From an uncultured Lachnospira sp. (GTDB taxonomy: Bacteria; Bacillota; Clostridia; Lachnospirales; Lachnospiraceae), in the NCBI GenBank assembly GCA_910589305.1, contig CAJUTV010000001.1, positions 1-61,048 of the forward strand: a stretch of 61,048 nucleotides of DNA. Reading direction: 5' to 3'. Both the position numbers and the translations under genes were made by a program. This document shows positions 9,824 to 18,119 of the stretch, one piece after another. Below the pieces are notes generated by a model. The model made no database searches and had not been told where the DNA came from. It saw only the letters and a program-made list of their open reading frames with translations. Numbering within the stretch: position 1 is the first letter of the stretch; each line of letters begins with the position of its first letter.

Positions 9824-9916
9824 AGAGACCATCGCAAAATAATTCGCACCATATATCAATAAAATGGATATCCAACTTATCATATCTGGTATTGAATTTT
9901 ATTTTGCAACAGCCCC
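9824..9916 (-). terminator. Long-stem terminator after kdgK
   Basis: On minus, GGGGCTGTTGCAAAATAA can pair along its whole length (many G-U pairs) with TTATTTTGCGATGGTCTC, followed by a run of seven T. The loop of about 55 bases has its own inverted repeats. Confidence 0.75.
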
Positions 9917-9945
9917 ATCAACTTACATATTGTTATTGTTATATC

Positions 9946-10977
9946 TTATCTTTGTACTCTTCCTGAACCATCGCCACCTGCAAGTGCTTCTACTTCTTTA
10001 CGTGAAACAAGATTGAAGTCACCAGGAATCGTATGCTTCAGTGCTGAAGCAGCCACGCCAAACTCAAGTGCTTCCTTGAAATTCTTTCCATCTACAAATC
10101 CACAGATAGTGCCGCCTGCAAATGAATCACCGCCGCCAACACGGTCTACGATTGGATGAATTGAGTATTCTTTTGAGTGATAAAATTCTTTTGTATCTCT
10201 TGAGTAGATACATGCAGACCAACCATTATCTGATGCTGAATGGCTGACACGAAGTGATGAGATACAATACTCAAAATTGTAATCAGCAACCATCTGCTCG
10301 AAAATTGACTTGTATCCTGCAAGCTCAAGCTCACCGCTTGTTACATCCGTATTGCCAGGCTTATATCCAAGTACAAGCTCTGCATCCTCTTCATTGCCAA
10401 TACATACATCTACATACTTCATAAGGTTTTTCATAACCTTTTGAGCCTTCTCTGAAGACCAAAGCTTTTTACGGAAGTTTAAGTCAACAGAAACCTTTAC
10501 ACCATGTGCCTTAGCAGCCTTAAGTGCTTCTTCTGTCAACTCTGCTGCTGCATCGGAAACAGCTGGAGTGATACCTGTAAAATGGAACCAATCAGCACCC
10601 TCAAAAATCTTGTCAAAATCAAAATCAGCAGCTGTTGCTGTAGAAATTGATGAATGAGCTCTGTCATAAACCACCTTTGAAGGTCTCATAGAAGCACCTG
10701 TCTCAAGATAATAGATACCAAGTCTTTCACCGCACTTTGCAATATTGTCTGTCTTCACATTGTACTTTCTCAATGCTGCAACTGCACATTCACCAATTTC
10801 ATTATTTGGAACTGCTGTGACAAACTCTGCATCATGACCATAATTTGCAAGAGACACTGCAACATTAGCCTCTCCACCACCATAATTAATATCAAACTCA
10901 TCTGCTTGGATAAACTTTTCATTATTTGGTGTAGATAATCTTAACATAATCTCACCCATAGTTACTACTTTTGCCAT
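9946..10977 (-). CDS. kdgK: 2-keto-3-deoxygluconate kinase (PfkB family sugar kinase)
   Basis: 343-residue ribokinase/PfkB-family kinase, expected to phosphorylate 2-keto-3-deoxygluconate to KDPG with ATP in the cytoplasm. The N-terminal sugar-binding GGGEANVAVSLANYG is at about 33-47. The C-terminal ATP/anion-hole motif VGGGDSFAGGTICGF, with the catalytic Asp, is near 282-296. KDG specificity is inferred from its place downstream of uxaB, uxaA and the KDPG aldolase. The ATG has no adjacent Shine-Dalgarno; AAAGGGG lies about 50 bases upstream beyond a possible hairpin, a layout shared with uxaB. Confidence 0.88.
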   Translation of the reverse strand: MAKVVTMGEIMLRLSTPNNEKFIQADEFDINYGGGEANVAVSLANYGHDAEFVTAVPNNEIGECAVAALRKYNVKTDNIAKCGERLGIYYLETGASMRPSKVVYDRAHSSISTATAADFDFDKIFEGADWFHFTGITPAVSDAAAELTEEALKAAKAHGVKVSVDLNFRKKLWSSEKAQKVMKNLMKYVDVCIGNEEDAELVLGYKPGNTDVTSGELELAGYKSIFEQMVADYNFEYCISSLRVSHSASDNGWSACIYSRDTKEFYHSKEYSIHPIVDRVGGGDSFAGGTICGFVDGKNFKEALEFGVAASALKHTIPGDFNLVSRKEVEALAGGDGSGRVQR

Positions 10978-11055
10978 TTGTTACTTGTTCGCTACTAAAA
11001 ATATATAAAATATACTTAATAGCAGCTTCCCCTTTCTTAATATTCTAATTATTTT
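10978..11055 (-). promoter_or_regulatory. kdgK leader with two blocks shared with uxaB
   Basis: On minus, the block AATTAGAATATTAAGAAAGG (from 11055) and the block TTTTTAGTAGCGAAC just before the kdgK ATG both recur in the uxaB leader. GCTGCTA after the first block can pair with TAGTAGC in the second, placing the AAAGGGG site near the start codon. In uxaB the equivalent pair is GCTACT/AGTAGC. Confidence 0.6.
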
Positions 11056-11098
11056 AATATTTGTCCTTATGGGACTTAAAAAATATTAAATCGTTATC

Positions 11099-11122
11099 TT
11101 ATTGTGGCTGTCCCACAAATAA
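11099..11122 (-). other. Hairpin between KDPG aldolase gene and kdgK
   Basis: TTATTTGTGG pairs with CCACAATAA around a GACAG loop on minus. No T-run follows, so it is more likely an RNA stability or processing hairpin than a terminator. Confidence 0.5.
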
Positions 11123-11134
11123 CCAGTTATAGTT

Positions 11135-12094
11135 TTACTTTTGCACCAAGTGCATAGCAAATCCACCAAATTCACCCTTAAAGTAAATAGCTTTTAACTT
11201 GCCCTCTTTGATAACTGCGGATTCTTGCTCAAATTCAAATCCTCTCTTCTCAAGATGATAAACAGCTCTATCAATATAATTGGTTGCAATAGCAATATGT
11301 CCATTCGCACCGCGTCCTGGCTTTTTCATAAGCTCAAAACCTGTTCCTGCAAATACTGAACTATTGCCTACCTTCTTCTCAAAACTAAACATCTTTTGAA
11401 GGGTATCTGCCAACTCTTCTGCTGCCTCACCACTCTCCATATTAACGCCAACATGTCTTACTTCAAAGCCAAGCATGGTGTCAACGGCTTCACGAGTAAG
11501 TTTTTCAATTCCTGCAAAATCACCAGCGGCAACCATATCTTTCTTAACCATCCATGAACCGCCGCAGCATACAATCTTACCAAAATCAAGGTATGATTTC
11601 AAATTGTTTGCATTAATGCCGCCTGTTGGCATAAATTTCATAGATGTGTAAGGAGCTGCCATTGATTTAATCATATTCAGACCGCCTGCTGCTTCCGCAG
11701 GGAAAAATTTAACAACATCAAGTCCCAACTCAATAGCTACTTCAACATCTGAAGGATTGCTTGTACCTGGAACAATTGGATAGCCCTTGTCCATACAATG
11801 CTTTACAACTTTTGGATTCAGACCTGGACTAACGATGAACTTTGCACCAGCCTCCATAGCCTTATCAGCCTGTTCTGGTGTAAGTACTGTACCAGCACCA
11901 ACAATCAATTCAGGGAATTTATCTGCCATAATCTTGATAGACTCTTGTGCTGCAGCCGTTCTAAAAGTCACTTCTGCACATGGAAGACCTCCGTCAATAA
12001 GTGCTTTTGCCAATGGTTCTGCATCCTTTGCATCGTCAAGTGCTATAACTGGAACAATACCAATTTTACCAAGTTCTTCAACTACTTTGTTCAT
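11135..12094 (-). CDS. eda: KDPG/KHG aldolase fused to a C-terminal glyoxalase/VOC-like domain
   Basis: 319 residues, against about 210 for ordinary Eda. Residues 1-210 are the aldolase that splits 2-keto-3-deoxy-6-phosphogluconate into pyruvate and glyceraldehyde-3-phosphate. Catalytic Glu41 (AEVTFRT) and Schiff-base Lys129 (VVKFFPAEAAGG) are present. Residues about 212-319 (RHVGVNMES, GHIAIATNYIDRAVYHLEKR, FKGEFGGFAMHLVQ) look like a vicinal-oxygen-chelate/glyoxalase-type domain. The function of the extra domain is unknown. GGAGAGG is six bases before the ATG, and a near-consensus promoter lies just upstream, so this gene can be expressed apart from uxaA. Confidence 0.88.
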   Translation of the reverse strand: MNKVVEELGKIGIVPVIALDDAKDAEPLAKALIDGGLPCAEVTFRTAAAQESIKIMADKFPELIVGAGTVLTPEQADKAMEAGAKFIVSPGLNPKVVKHCMDKGYPIVPGTSNPSDVEVAIELGLDVVKFFPAEAAGGLNMIKSMAAPYTSMKFMPTGGINANNLKSYLDFGKIVCCGGSWMVKKDMVAAGDFAGIEKLTREAVDTMLGFEVRHVGVNMESGEAAEELADTLQKMFSFEKKVGNSSVFAGTGFELMKKPGRGANGHIAIATNYIDRAVYHLEKRGFEFEQESAVIKEGKLKAIYFKGEFGGFAMHLVQK

Positions 12095-12130
12095 TAAAAA
12101 CCTCTCCTTTAACTTATGATTGATAGTTTT

Positions 12131-12159
12131 ATTATAGATTCCGTCCCAAATTTTGTCAA
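12131..12159 (-). promoter_or_regulatory. Consensus sigma-A promoter upstream of the KDPG aldolase gene
   Basis: On minus: TTGACA, exactly 17 bases, TATAAT; the -10 lies 36 bases before the start codon. A short inverted repeat ACAAAGT/ACTTTGT sits just upstream of the -35 and may be an operator (inference). Confidence 0.85.
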
Positions 12160-12230
12160 CAACAACAAAGTCTCCTCTTCAAACTTTGTAACTATTTCAC
12201 TGAACTGCTGCCAACTATTATGGATTTTTC

Positions 12231-13718
12231 TTAGAGTGTTACACCCTGCTTAAAAATAGCAAAATCATGGAAACCTGCAACTTCTGCTTTTACCTTTTTG
12301 CCAGAAGCGACATCTAGCACAAGCTGAAACAACTCTTTTGCAGCGTCCTCTAGTGATAAATCATCGGTTACAATTCTTCCGGCATTAAAATCAATCCAGT
12401 TACCTTTATTGCCTGCCAATCTTGAGTTGGTTGCAATCTTTACGGTTGGCACTGGCGATGCAAATGGGGTGCCGCGCCCTGTTGTAAACAAGACCATCTG
12501 TGCCCCTGCCGCTGCACAGGCTGTCGAGGCAACCAAATCGTTTCCAGGCGCACTTAAAAGATTTAATCCCTTCGTCTGAACCTTCTCCCCATAAGCCATA
12601 ACTCCTCTTACAAGCGAAGAGCCTGACTTTTGTGTACAGCCTAAAGATTTATCCTCGAGTGTTGTGATACCGCCGTCTTTATTGCCAGGTGATGGATTTT
12701 CATATATCTCCTGACCATTTTTAATAAAGTATTCTTTAAAATCATTAATTAAATGAACGGTTTTATCAAACAATGCTTTGTCTGCACATCTGTCCATAAG
12801 AATCGTCTCTGCACCAAACATTTCTGGAACTTCTGTAAGGATGGTTGTACCGCCTTTTGATACCAACATATCCGAAAATAAGCCGACTGTTGGATTTGCA
12901 GTAATACCAGACAAACCGTCTGAACCGCCGCACTTCATACCAATAATCAACTCTTTTGCACTAACCTTTTCTCTCTTGAATGTGGCAGCATAATTCATTA
13001 ATTCTTCCATCAATTCGACAGCTTTTTCCTGTTCATCTTCCACATCTTGAACCTGCAAAAACTTAACTCTGTCTGGATTAACCTCGCCAATATACTCTTT
13101 TAACACCTCAATACGACTGTTTTCACAGCCAAGCCCTAAAACTAATACAGCGCCTGCATTTGGATGATTGATTAAATCTGCAAGAACGATTCTTGTATTT
13201 TCTTGGTCTTGTGTTGTCTGAGAACAACCATACGGATGCGTAAATGCAACAACCTCATCCACACCTTCTGGCTTTGACATTCTAGCAGTAGCTTCAATTG
13301 CCCTTGCAATTGAATTGACACAGCCAACCGTTGGAATAATCCACACTTCATTACGTATGCCAACTGTGCCATTCTCACGCATATATCCATCAAAAAAGGC
13401 TTCTTCTGTAGCTTCTACATCTTTATGTCCCTCTGGATTATAGGTATATTCCAATAATTCTCCTAAAGCTGTTTTTAAATTATGTGTGTGAATCCAGCCG
13501 CCAACTTCAACATCTTCTTGTGCATAACCTATTCTAAAACCATACTTAATAACGGCATCGCCTTTTTTTACTGGTTTAATGGCAAATTTATGTCCCTGTG
13601 GGATATCTTCAATCGTTGTCACCATTGTTTCTGCTACGTCAATGGATGTTCCTTTCGCTATTGGCTTTAATGCAACAGCAACATTATCGTCTTTATTGAT
13701 TTTAATAAAATCCTGCAT
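12231..13718 (-). CDS. uxaA: Altronate dehydratase (UxaA family)
   Basis: About 495 residues, full length for UxaA: an N-terminal SAF-type domain (first ~100 residues; INKDDNVAVALKPIAKG), a linker, and the C-terminal altronate/galactarate dehydratase domain (GYMRENGTVGIRNEVWIIPT, GMKCGGSDGLSGITANP, STACAAAGAQMVLFTTGRGT). It dehydrates D-altronate to 2-keto-3-deoxygluconate. Start: ATG 13718 with AAAGGAG five bases upstream. It sits between uxaB and the aldolase gene in the order of the pathway. Confidence 0.93.
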   Translation of the reverse strand: MQDFIKINKDDNVAVALKPIAKGTSIDVAETMVTTIEDIPQGHKFAIKPVKKGDAVIKYGFRIGYAQEDVEVGGWIHTHNLKTALGELLEYTYNPEGHKDVEATEEAFFDGYMRENGTVGIRNEVWIIPTVGCVNSIARAIEATARMSKPEGVDEVVAFTHPYGCSQTTQDQENTRIVLADLINHPNAGAVLVLGLGCENSRIEVLKEYIGEVNPDRVKFLQVQDVEDEQEKAVELMEELMNYAATFKREKVSAKELIIGMKCGGSDGLSGITANPTVGLFSDMLVSKGGTTILTEVPEMFGAETILMDRCADKALFDKTVHLINDFKEYFIKNGQEIYENPSPGNKDGGITTLEDKSLGCTQKSGSSLVRGVMAYGEKVQTKGLNLLSAPGNDLVASTACAAAGAQMVLFTTGRGTPFASPVPTVKIATNSRLAGNKGNWIDFNAGRIVTDDLSLEDAAKELFQLVLDVASGKKVKAEVAGFHDFAIFKQGVTL

Positions 13719-13804
13719 TTTGGCTCCTTTCATACTTTAGACAATTGCAAAAAAGACTTTTTTGACCTTAAAATAAAAATTTTGCAATTATCTATGCAAC
13801 ATAA

Positions 13805-13889
13805 GGCTGTCACACTAAGTAAAATAACTACAAGATATTTTCCTTGACAGGACACTACATCTTATATATTTAATCTTAATGCGACAGCC
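13805..13889 (-). other. Long hairpin between uxaB and uxaA
   Basis: On minus, GGCTGTCGCATTAAG (from 13889) pairs over 15 bases with CTTAGTGTGACAGCC (ending 13805). The two G-U pairs keep the stem, and the interior contains a second weak inverted repeat. No T-run follows. It may slow transcription, protect uxaB mRNA, or be a small mobile inverted repeat. Confidence 0.55.
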
Positions 13890-13930
13890 CCACAATCTTT
13901 ATCAATTTACATCGTTTGTACTGTCCGGTA

Positions 13931-15430
13931 TTATGCGTTTACAAGGTCATCAACAACCGCTCTCATACCTCTTTGTCTGATATCTGTTATGTATCCAGTA
14001 ATGGCTTCTTCAAGACCATCAATCGTTGATAAATCCTCACCGCCAAAGAAACTTGTATTGCTCAAATAAGCATGTGCAAACTCTGCTGGCGACTTGCCTG
14101 AATGTTCTTTGAAAAAGTCAAGAACAGCCTTATCATCGCGAATATTGTATGTGTTTTCACCATTGCGGCTGCCTTGCAGGCAGATACCACCGTTAAATTC
14201 CACCTCTGTCTGTGATGTATAAAAGCTCATCAAAGCTGCCATTGAAAATGTAAGATACTTTGGCAGTTTGTTAAACTTCTTTACATAACCAAGAAATGAA
14301 GGCATACATCTTGCTTCCCACTTAGAAACAGAATTAAGGGAGATATCAAGAAGCTGATGCTTTACAAATGGATTTAAAAATCTATCAATAACTGATTTAG
14401 CAAATGCGTCGCAATCCTCTTTAGAAAGTGAAAGTGTTGGAATAACCTCATCAAATAAAGTCTCTTCCATATACTTTCTAATCGTTGCGTCTTTCATGGA
14501 CTGCTCAACAATATCATTGCCAGCAAGATATGATGCTAATACAAATGATGTATGTGAACCATTTAAAATACGAACTTTTCTTTCTTTATATGGATGATGG
14601 TCTTTTGTAAATACAACATTCAATCCTGCTTCCTTAAATGGAAGTTCTTTTTCAAGCTGTTCTAATGGAAGATTTGAATCGCTCTCAACAACCCAAAGTC
14701 CAAATGTCTCTGCTCGGTCGATAAGCTGGTCTTCATACCCCCACTCCTCACATAGCTTATCCGCTTCATCTCTTGGATAACCTGGAACAATTCTATCAAC
14801 AAGCGTTGGGCAAAATGAACAGTTATCATTTACCCAATTCTTAAAGCCTTCTTCAAGCTTCCAAAGCTCAATAAACTTCATAATACATTTCTTTAATTCA
14901 ATACCATTGTCTGCAATAAGTTCACATGGCAATATAATAAGTCCCTTATCAGCAGCACCATCAAACTTTTTATATCGTTCATATAAAAGCTTTGTCAATT
15001 TGCCTGGATATGTTTTTGGAGGACATGCGTTAAAATCGTCTGTCTCATCGTAAACAATACCAGCTTCTGTAGTATTAGAAACGATAAATCGAAGTGTCTC
15101 TGATGTACCATACTCCATAAATTTATCGTAATCCTCAATAGCAGCAACGGCATCCACTACTGATGTAATCTGGCGCGTAATTTCCTTAGGCTGTCCATTT
15201 TCAAAACCTCTTAACTGAAGTGTATATTGACACTCTTGGTCATGGAATCGCTCTAATGTACCAAACTCAATCGGCTTTACAATAACCACACCGCCATTAA
15301 AATCGGTCTTTTCATTTGTGACATCAAAAATATAATCCACAAATGCTCTAAGAAAATTGCCTTCACCAAACTGCATAACCTTTACAGGTCTGTCAACTGC
15401 ATGAGTAATACTCTTGTTTAATCTTTGCAT
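13931..15430 (-). CDS. uxaB: Tagaturonate reductase (altronate oxidoreductase)
   Basis: 499-residue member of the polyol/mannitol dehydrogenase family. The N-terminal nucleotide-binding segment is VMQFGEGNFLRAFVDYIFD at about 19-37, and the C-terminal substrate domain contains KVRILNGSHTSFVLASYLAG at about 285-304, with the family Lys-Asn-His region. It reduces D-tagaturonate to D-altronate with NADH. It is divergent from uxaC, whose product supplies its substrate. There is no Shine-Dalgarno next to the ATG and the leader is about 230 bases long (see 15431-15700). Confidence 0.92.
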   Translation of the reverse strand: MQRLNKSITHAVDRPVKVMQFGEGNFLRAFVDYIFDVTNEKTDFNGGVVIVKPIEFGTLERFHDQECQYTLQLRGFENGQPKEITRQITSVVDAVAAIEDYDKFMEYGTSETLRFIVSNTTEAGIVYDETDDFNACPPKTYPGKLTKLLYERYKKFDGAADKGLIILPCELIADNGIELKKCIMKFIELWKLEEGFKNWVNDNCSFCPTLVDRIVPGYPRDEADKLCEEWGYEDQLIDRAETFGLWVVESDSNLPLEQLEKELPFKEAGLNVVFTKDHHPYKERKVRILNGSHTSFVLASYLAGNDIVEQSMKDATIRKYMEETLFDEVIPTLSLSKEDCDAFAKSVIDRFLNPFVKHQLLDISLNSVSKWEARCMPSFLGYVKKFNKLPKYLTFSMAALMSFYTSQTEVEFNGGICLQGSRNGENTYNIRDDKAVLDFFKEHSGKSPAEFAHAYLSNTSFFGGEDLSTIDGLEEAITGYITDIRQRGMRAVVDDLVNA

Positions 15431-15700
15431 CTTTGTTCTGCTACTAAAAACATATACAACTATGTATATGCTAGATGATTTACTATTTCAACGTATATGT
15501 TTTCATGGTAATAAATACGCACTACTTACAGTTGTAAAGTTGTTAAACTTTTTATACGCCACCATCGTCAATTCCTGACTAATCATCGGTGCATACCTAT
15601 AACTTTATTTTCTTGATTAGATACAGGTTTTCACCTAAGTAGCATCTCCTTTCTTAATATTCTAATTACAAGTAGCAAGTAGCACAATCTGCCCTTTAAC
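15431..15700 (-). promoter_or_regulatory. uxaB promoter and long leader with blocks shared with kdgK
   Basis: On minus: TTGTGC, 17 bases, TAGAAT is a promoter candidate; the -10 lies inside the block AATTAGAATATTAAGAAAGG that also precedes kdgK. A second shared block, TTTTTAGTAGC plus GAACAA, adjoins the start codon. Between them uxaB has roughly 165 extra bases absent from kdgK, including a GAAA-capped AGGT/ACCT hairpin. GCTACT and AGTAGC could close the leader. This covers most of the uxaB/uxaC intergenic region; no gene is seen in it. Confidence 0.5.
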
Positions 15701-15779
15701 GAGCTTCCACGTTCAAATTGCACAGTGATTTCCGCACGGTTAAACTGTTATAAATTACCAGTTATAAATGAAATCGCAC

Positions 15780-15808
15780 TTGTTTTTACTATAATACCAT
15801 TGTATAAT
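15780..15808 (+). promoter_or_regulatory. uxaC promoter
   Basis: TTGTTT, a 17-bp spacer and TATAAT, 60 bases before the uxaC ATG. A GTGTGA/TCACAC inverted repeat lies in the untranslated leader at about 15825-15844, and a direct repeat GTTATAAAT lies upstream at about 15748-15770; either could be an operator. Confidence 0.75.
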
Positions 15809-15868
15809 CGAATTATCAAGATACGTGTGAAAAAAATCTCACACAAACATTTTTTAGGAGGAATTACC

Positions 15869-17275
15869 ATGAAACAATTTATGGACAACGATTTTTTACT
15901 TTCGACACCAACTGCTCAACATTTATTCCATGATTATGCGGCAAAAATGCCAATTCTTGACTATCATTGCCATATTAATCCAAAGGAGATTGCAGAGGAT
16001 AGAAAGTTTGATAACATCACACAAGTATGGCTTGGCGGCGACCACTACAAATGGCGTCAAATGAGAACAAATGGTATTGATGAAAAGTTCATTACAGGCG
16101 ATGCAAGTGACCGAGAAAAATTCCAAAAATGGGCTGAAACACTTGAGATGGCTATTGGCAATCCTTTGTATCACTGGAGCCACTTAGAATTACAAAGATA
16201 CTTTGGCTATAATGGTGTTCTTAACGGCGATACTGCCGAAGAAGTTTGGAATCTGTGCAATGCAAAACTTGCTCAAGATAGCATGTCTGTAAGAAATCTT
16301 ATCAAACAGTCTAATGTAACATTAATATGCACTACAGATGACCCTGTTGATTCTCTTGAATGGCATAAAATAATTGCCGAAGATTCATCCTTTGATGTAC
16401 AAGTCCTCCCTGCTTGGAGACCAGACAAAGCGATGAATATTGAAAAACCAGAATACCTTGATTACATAAAGAAATTATCAGAAGTAAGCGGTATTACAGT
16501 CAATTCATTTACCACCTTAAAAGAAGCCTTAAAAAATAGAATGGATTTCTTTGCCTCTATGGGCTGTTCTGTTTCAGACCATGCTCTTGAGTATGTTATG
16601 TATAAGCCTTACACAGATGAAGAAATCGAGACAATTTTTGCTAAGAGATTTGACGGAAAAGCCATCACGGTTGATGAGATGAACAAATTTAAAACAGCGT
16701 TTATGGTATTTGTAGGCAAAGAATACAATCGTCTTAACTGGGTAATGCAGCTTCACTACGGAACAATTCGTGACAACAACGTTTTAAGATACAACCAATT
16801 AGGACCTGATACTGGATATGACTGTATCAATACCTTTGACTGTTCAGCAGAGATGGCACAATTCCTCAATGCTCTCAGCAGCACCGACGAACTTCCAAAA
16901 ACGATTATTTACTCTTTAAATCCATCTGTCAATGCTGCTATTGGCACTGTTATTGGCTGTTTCCAAGATTCAAAAGCTATTGGCAAGATTCAGCAAGGTT
17001 CTGCTTGGTGGTTTAATGACCATAAAGTTGGCATGATAAACCAAATGACAAGTTTGGCTAATTTAAGTCTTCTTGGCAACTTTATTGGAATGCTCACCGA
17101 TTCAAGAAGCTTTTTATCTTATACCAGACATGAATATTTCAGAAGAATTATGTGTGACCTTATTGGCGGCTGGGTAGAAAATGGCGAATATCCAGCAGAT
17201 GAAAACGCTTTAAAGAAGATTGTTGAAGGAATTTCTTACAATAATGCTGTTCGTTATTTTGGATTTAACTTATAA
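15869..17275 (+). CDS. uxaC: Glucuronate isomerase (uronate isomerase)
   Basis: 468 residues, the usual UxaC length. It converts D-galacturonate to D-tagaturonate and D-glucuronate to D-fructuronate in the cytoplasm. Family motifs: ILDYHCHINPKEIAEDRKFDNI with the metal-type HxH near residue 30, FGYNGVL, LICTTDDPVDSLEWH, VLPAWRPDK, and WWFNDHKVGM near the end. Start: AGGAGG lies seven bases before ATG 15869; the open frame extends further upstream but without homology. The gene is divergent from uxaB. Downstream lie a short interspersed repeat and a strong terminator. Confidence 0.95.
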   Translation: MKQFMDNDFLLSTPTAQHLFHDYAAKMPILDYHCHINPKEIAEDRKFDNITQVWLGGDHYKWRQMRTNGIDEKFITGDASDREKFQKWAETLEMAIGNPLYHWSHLELQRYFGYNGVLNGDTAEEVWNLCNAKLAQDSMSVRNLIKQSNVTLICTTDDPVDSLEWHKIIAEDSSFDVQVLPAWRPDKAMNIEKPEYLDYIKKLSEVSGITVNSFTTLKEALKNRMDFFASMGCSVSDHALEYVMYKPYTDEEIETIFAKRFDGKAITVDEMNKFKTAFMVFVGKEYNRLNWVMQLHYGTIRDNNVLRYNQLGPDTGYDCINTFDCSAEMAQFLNALSSTDELPKTIIYSLNPSVNAAIGTVIGCFQDSKAIGKIQQGSAWWFNDHKVGMINQMTSLANLSLLGNFIGMLTDSRSFLSYTRHEYFRRIMCDLIGGWVENGEYPADENALKKIVEGISYNNAVRYFGFNL

Positions 17276-17336
17276 AATATGACTTGTAAAATAAGTTTAT
17301 TATAAAATTTCACTTTAAAATAGGAGATTCTATAAA

Positions 17337-17389
17337 GTCAAAACGGATATTTTCAATCCGCTGCGCTACCTCTTTGATGAGGTTAAAAT
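17337..17389 (+). repeat. Interspersed repeat R, short copy (R4)
   Basis: Starts GTCAAAACGGATATTTTCAA with a CGGAT/ATCCG stem and ends TTTGATGAGGTTAAAA. It contains only the left and right ends of the longer copies at 40418, 44321 and 57721, as if internally deleted. Confidence 0.6.
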
Positions 17390-17391
17390 AA

Positions 17392-17436
17392 ACACAACGA
17401 ACAATTTTTTATAGGTTGTTCGTTGTGTTTTATTTT
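17392..17436. terminator. Strong bidirectional terminator between uxaC and the zinc-ribbon gene
   Basis: AACACAACGAACAA pairs perfectly with TTGTTCGTTGTGTT (14 bp); T-rich sequence follows on plus, and the minus strand is also T-rich. Confidence 0.9.
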
Positions 17437-17480
17437 AAACAATAAGTTTTACACTTGCTAATCTAAAAAAGCGTATATTC

Positions 17481-17996
17481 TCAACTTTTTTTATTTTTTC
17501 CTTTTACGCGCTCTATTTTACTCTGAATGTGCATTTTACCAGTCATTTCAGACTTAATGGTTGGTTTTTCTCCCACATCTGGATTCCACATCGCTTTATT
17601 TAAATCACTGGACAGCTTTTTAATACAATCGGAACAATACCTTCCATATCTTATATCCGTACCACATTTTTCACATTTTATATATATACCTGAACCATCT
17701 GGAATTTCAACCCTTCCCTGTTTCAGCAACGTTTCAATAACACCTAATTCAACACCTGTTCTATCTGCAATAATTGCTGCTGAAGTCGGCCCATATGTAT
17801 CAAGATAATCTTTAACTTTTCCAAAATCAGTAGCCTCTTTTCTTCCACAATTAGGACATTCAAACATTTCGCCAAAAATATACTTCATAGTACTGCCACA
17901 AGATTTGCAAGGCTTACCTAATTGATACGTTTCAGAAAACATTTTTTCTTTTTTAGCTTTGCTTAATTTTTCAATATTCTTGCCTAAATCGTCCAC
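17481..17996 (-). CDS. Zinc-ribbon protein with a winged-helix-like middle, function unknown
   Basis: 171 residues. Two Cys4 clusters are visible: CKSCGSTMKYIFGEMFECPNC as C33xxC and C51xxC, and CEKCGTDIRYGRYCSDC near the C-terminus. Between them is a helical segment (VKDYLDTYGPTSAAIIADRTG) like a small DNA-binding domain. The pattern resembles the YvyF/flagellar-operon zinc proteins, but I see no flagellar genes except the PilZ neighbour. Start: GTG, with AAGGAG nine bases upstream. Confidence 0.65.
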   Translation of the reverse strand: MDDLGKNIEKLSKAKKEKMFSETYQLGKPCKSCGSTMKYIFGEMFECPNCGRKEATDFGKVKDYLDTYGPTSAAIIADRTGVELGVIETLLKQGRVEIPDGSGIYIKCEKCGTDIRYGRYCSDCIKKLSSDLNKAMWNPDVGEKPTIKSEMTGKMHIQSKIERVKGKNKKS

Positions 17997-18032
17997 AATT
18001 ACACGCTCCTTCCAACATGTGAATTTTTGTAA

Positions 18033-18070
18033 GGTGCTTTTATTCTTTTTATGAAAGCACCTTATTTTTT
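18033..18070 (+). other. Terminator-like hairpin oriented on plus
   Basis: AAGGTGCTTT pairs with AAAGCACCTT, followed on plus by ATTTTTT. No plus gene precedes it, so it is unexplained; on minus it lies in the gap before the zinc-ribbon gene with no T-run. Confidence 0.4.
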
Positions 18071-18119
18071 GTGCTGCTTATTTTTTGTGTTATTTCAATA
18101 TCTTTCTTACTACTGCTAT

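Noticed and set aside
13805..13889. Terminator between uxaB and uxaA
   Set aside because: The stem is long but no T-run follows; kept as an unexplained hairpin.
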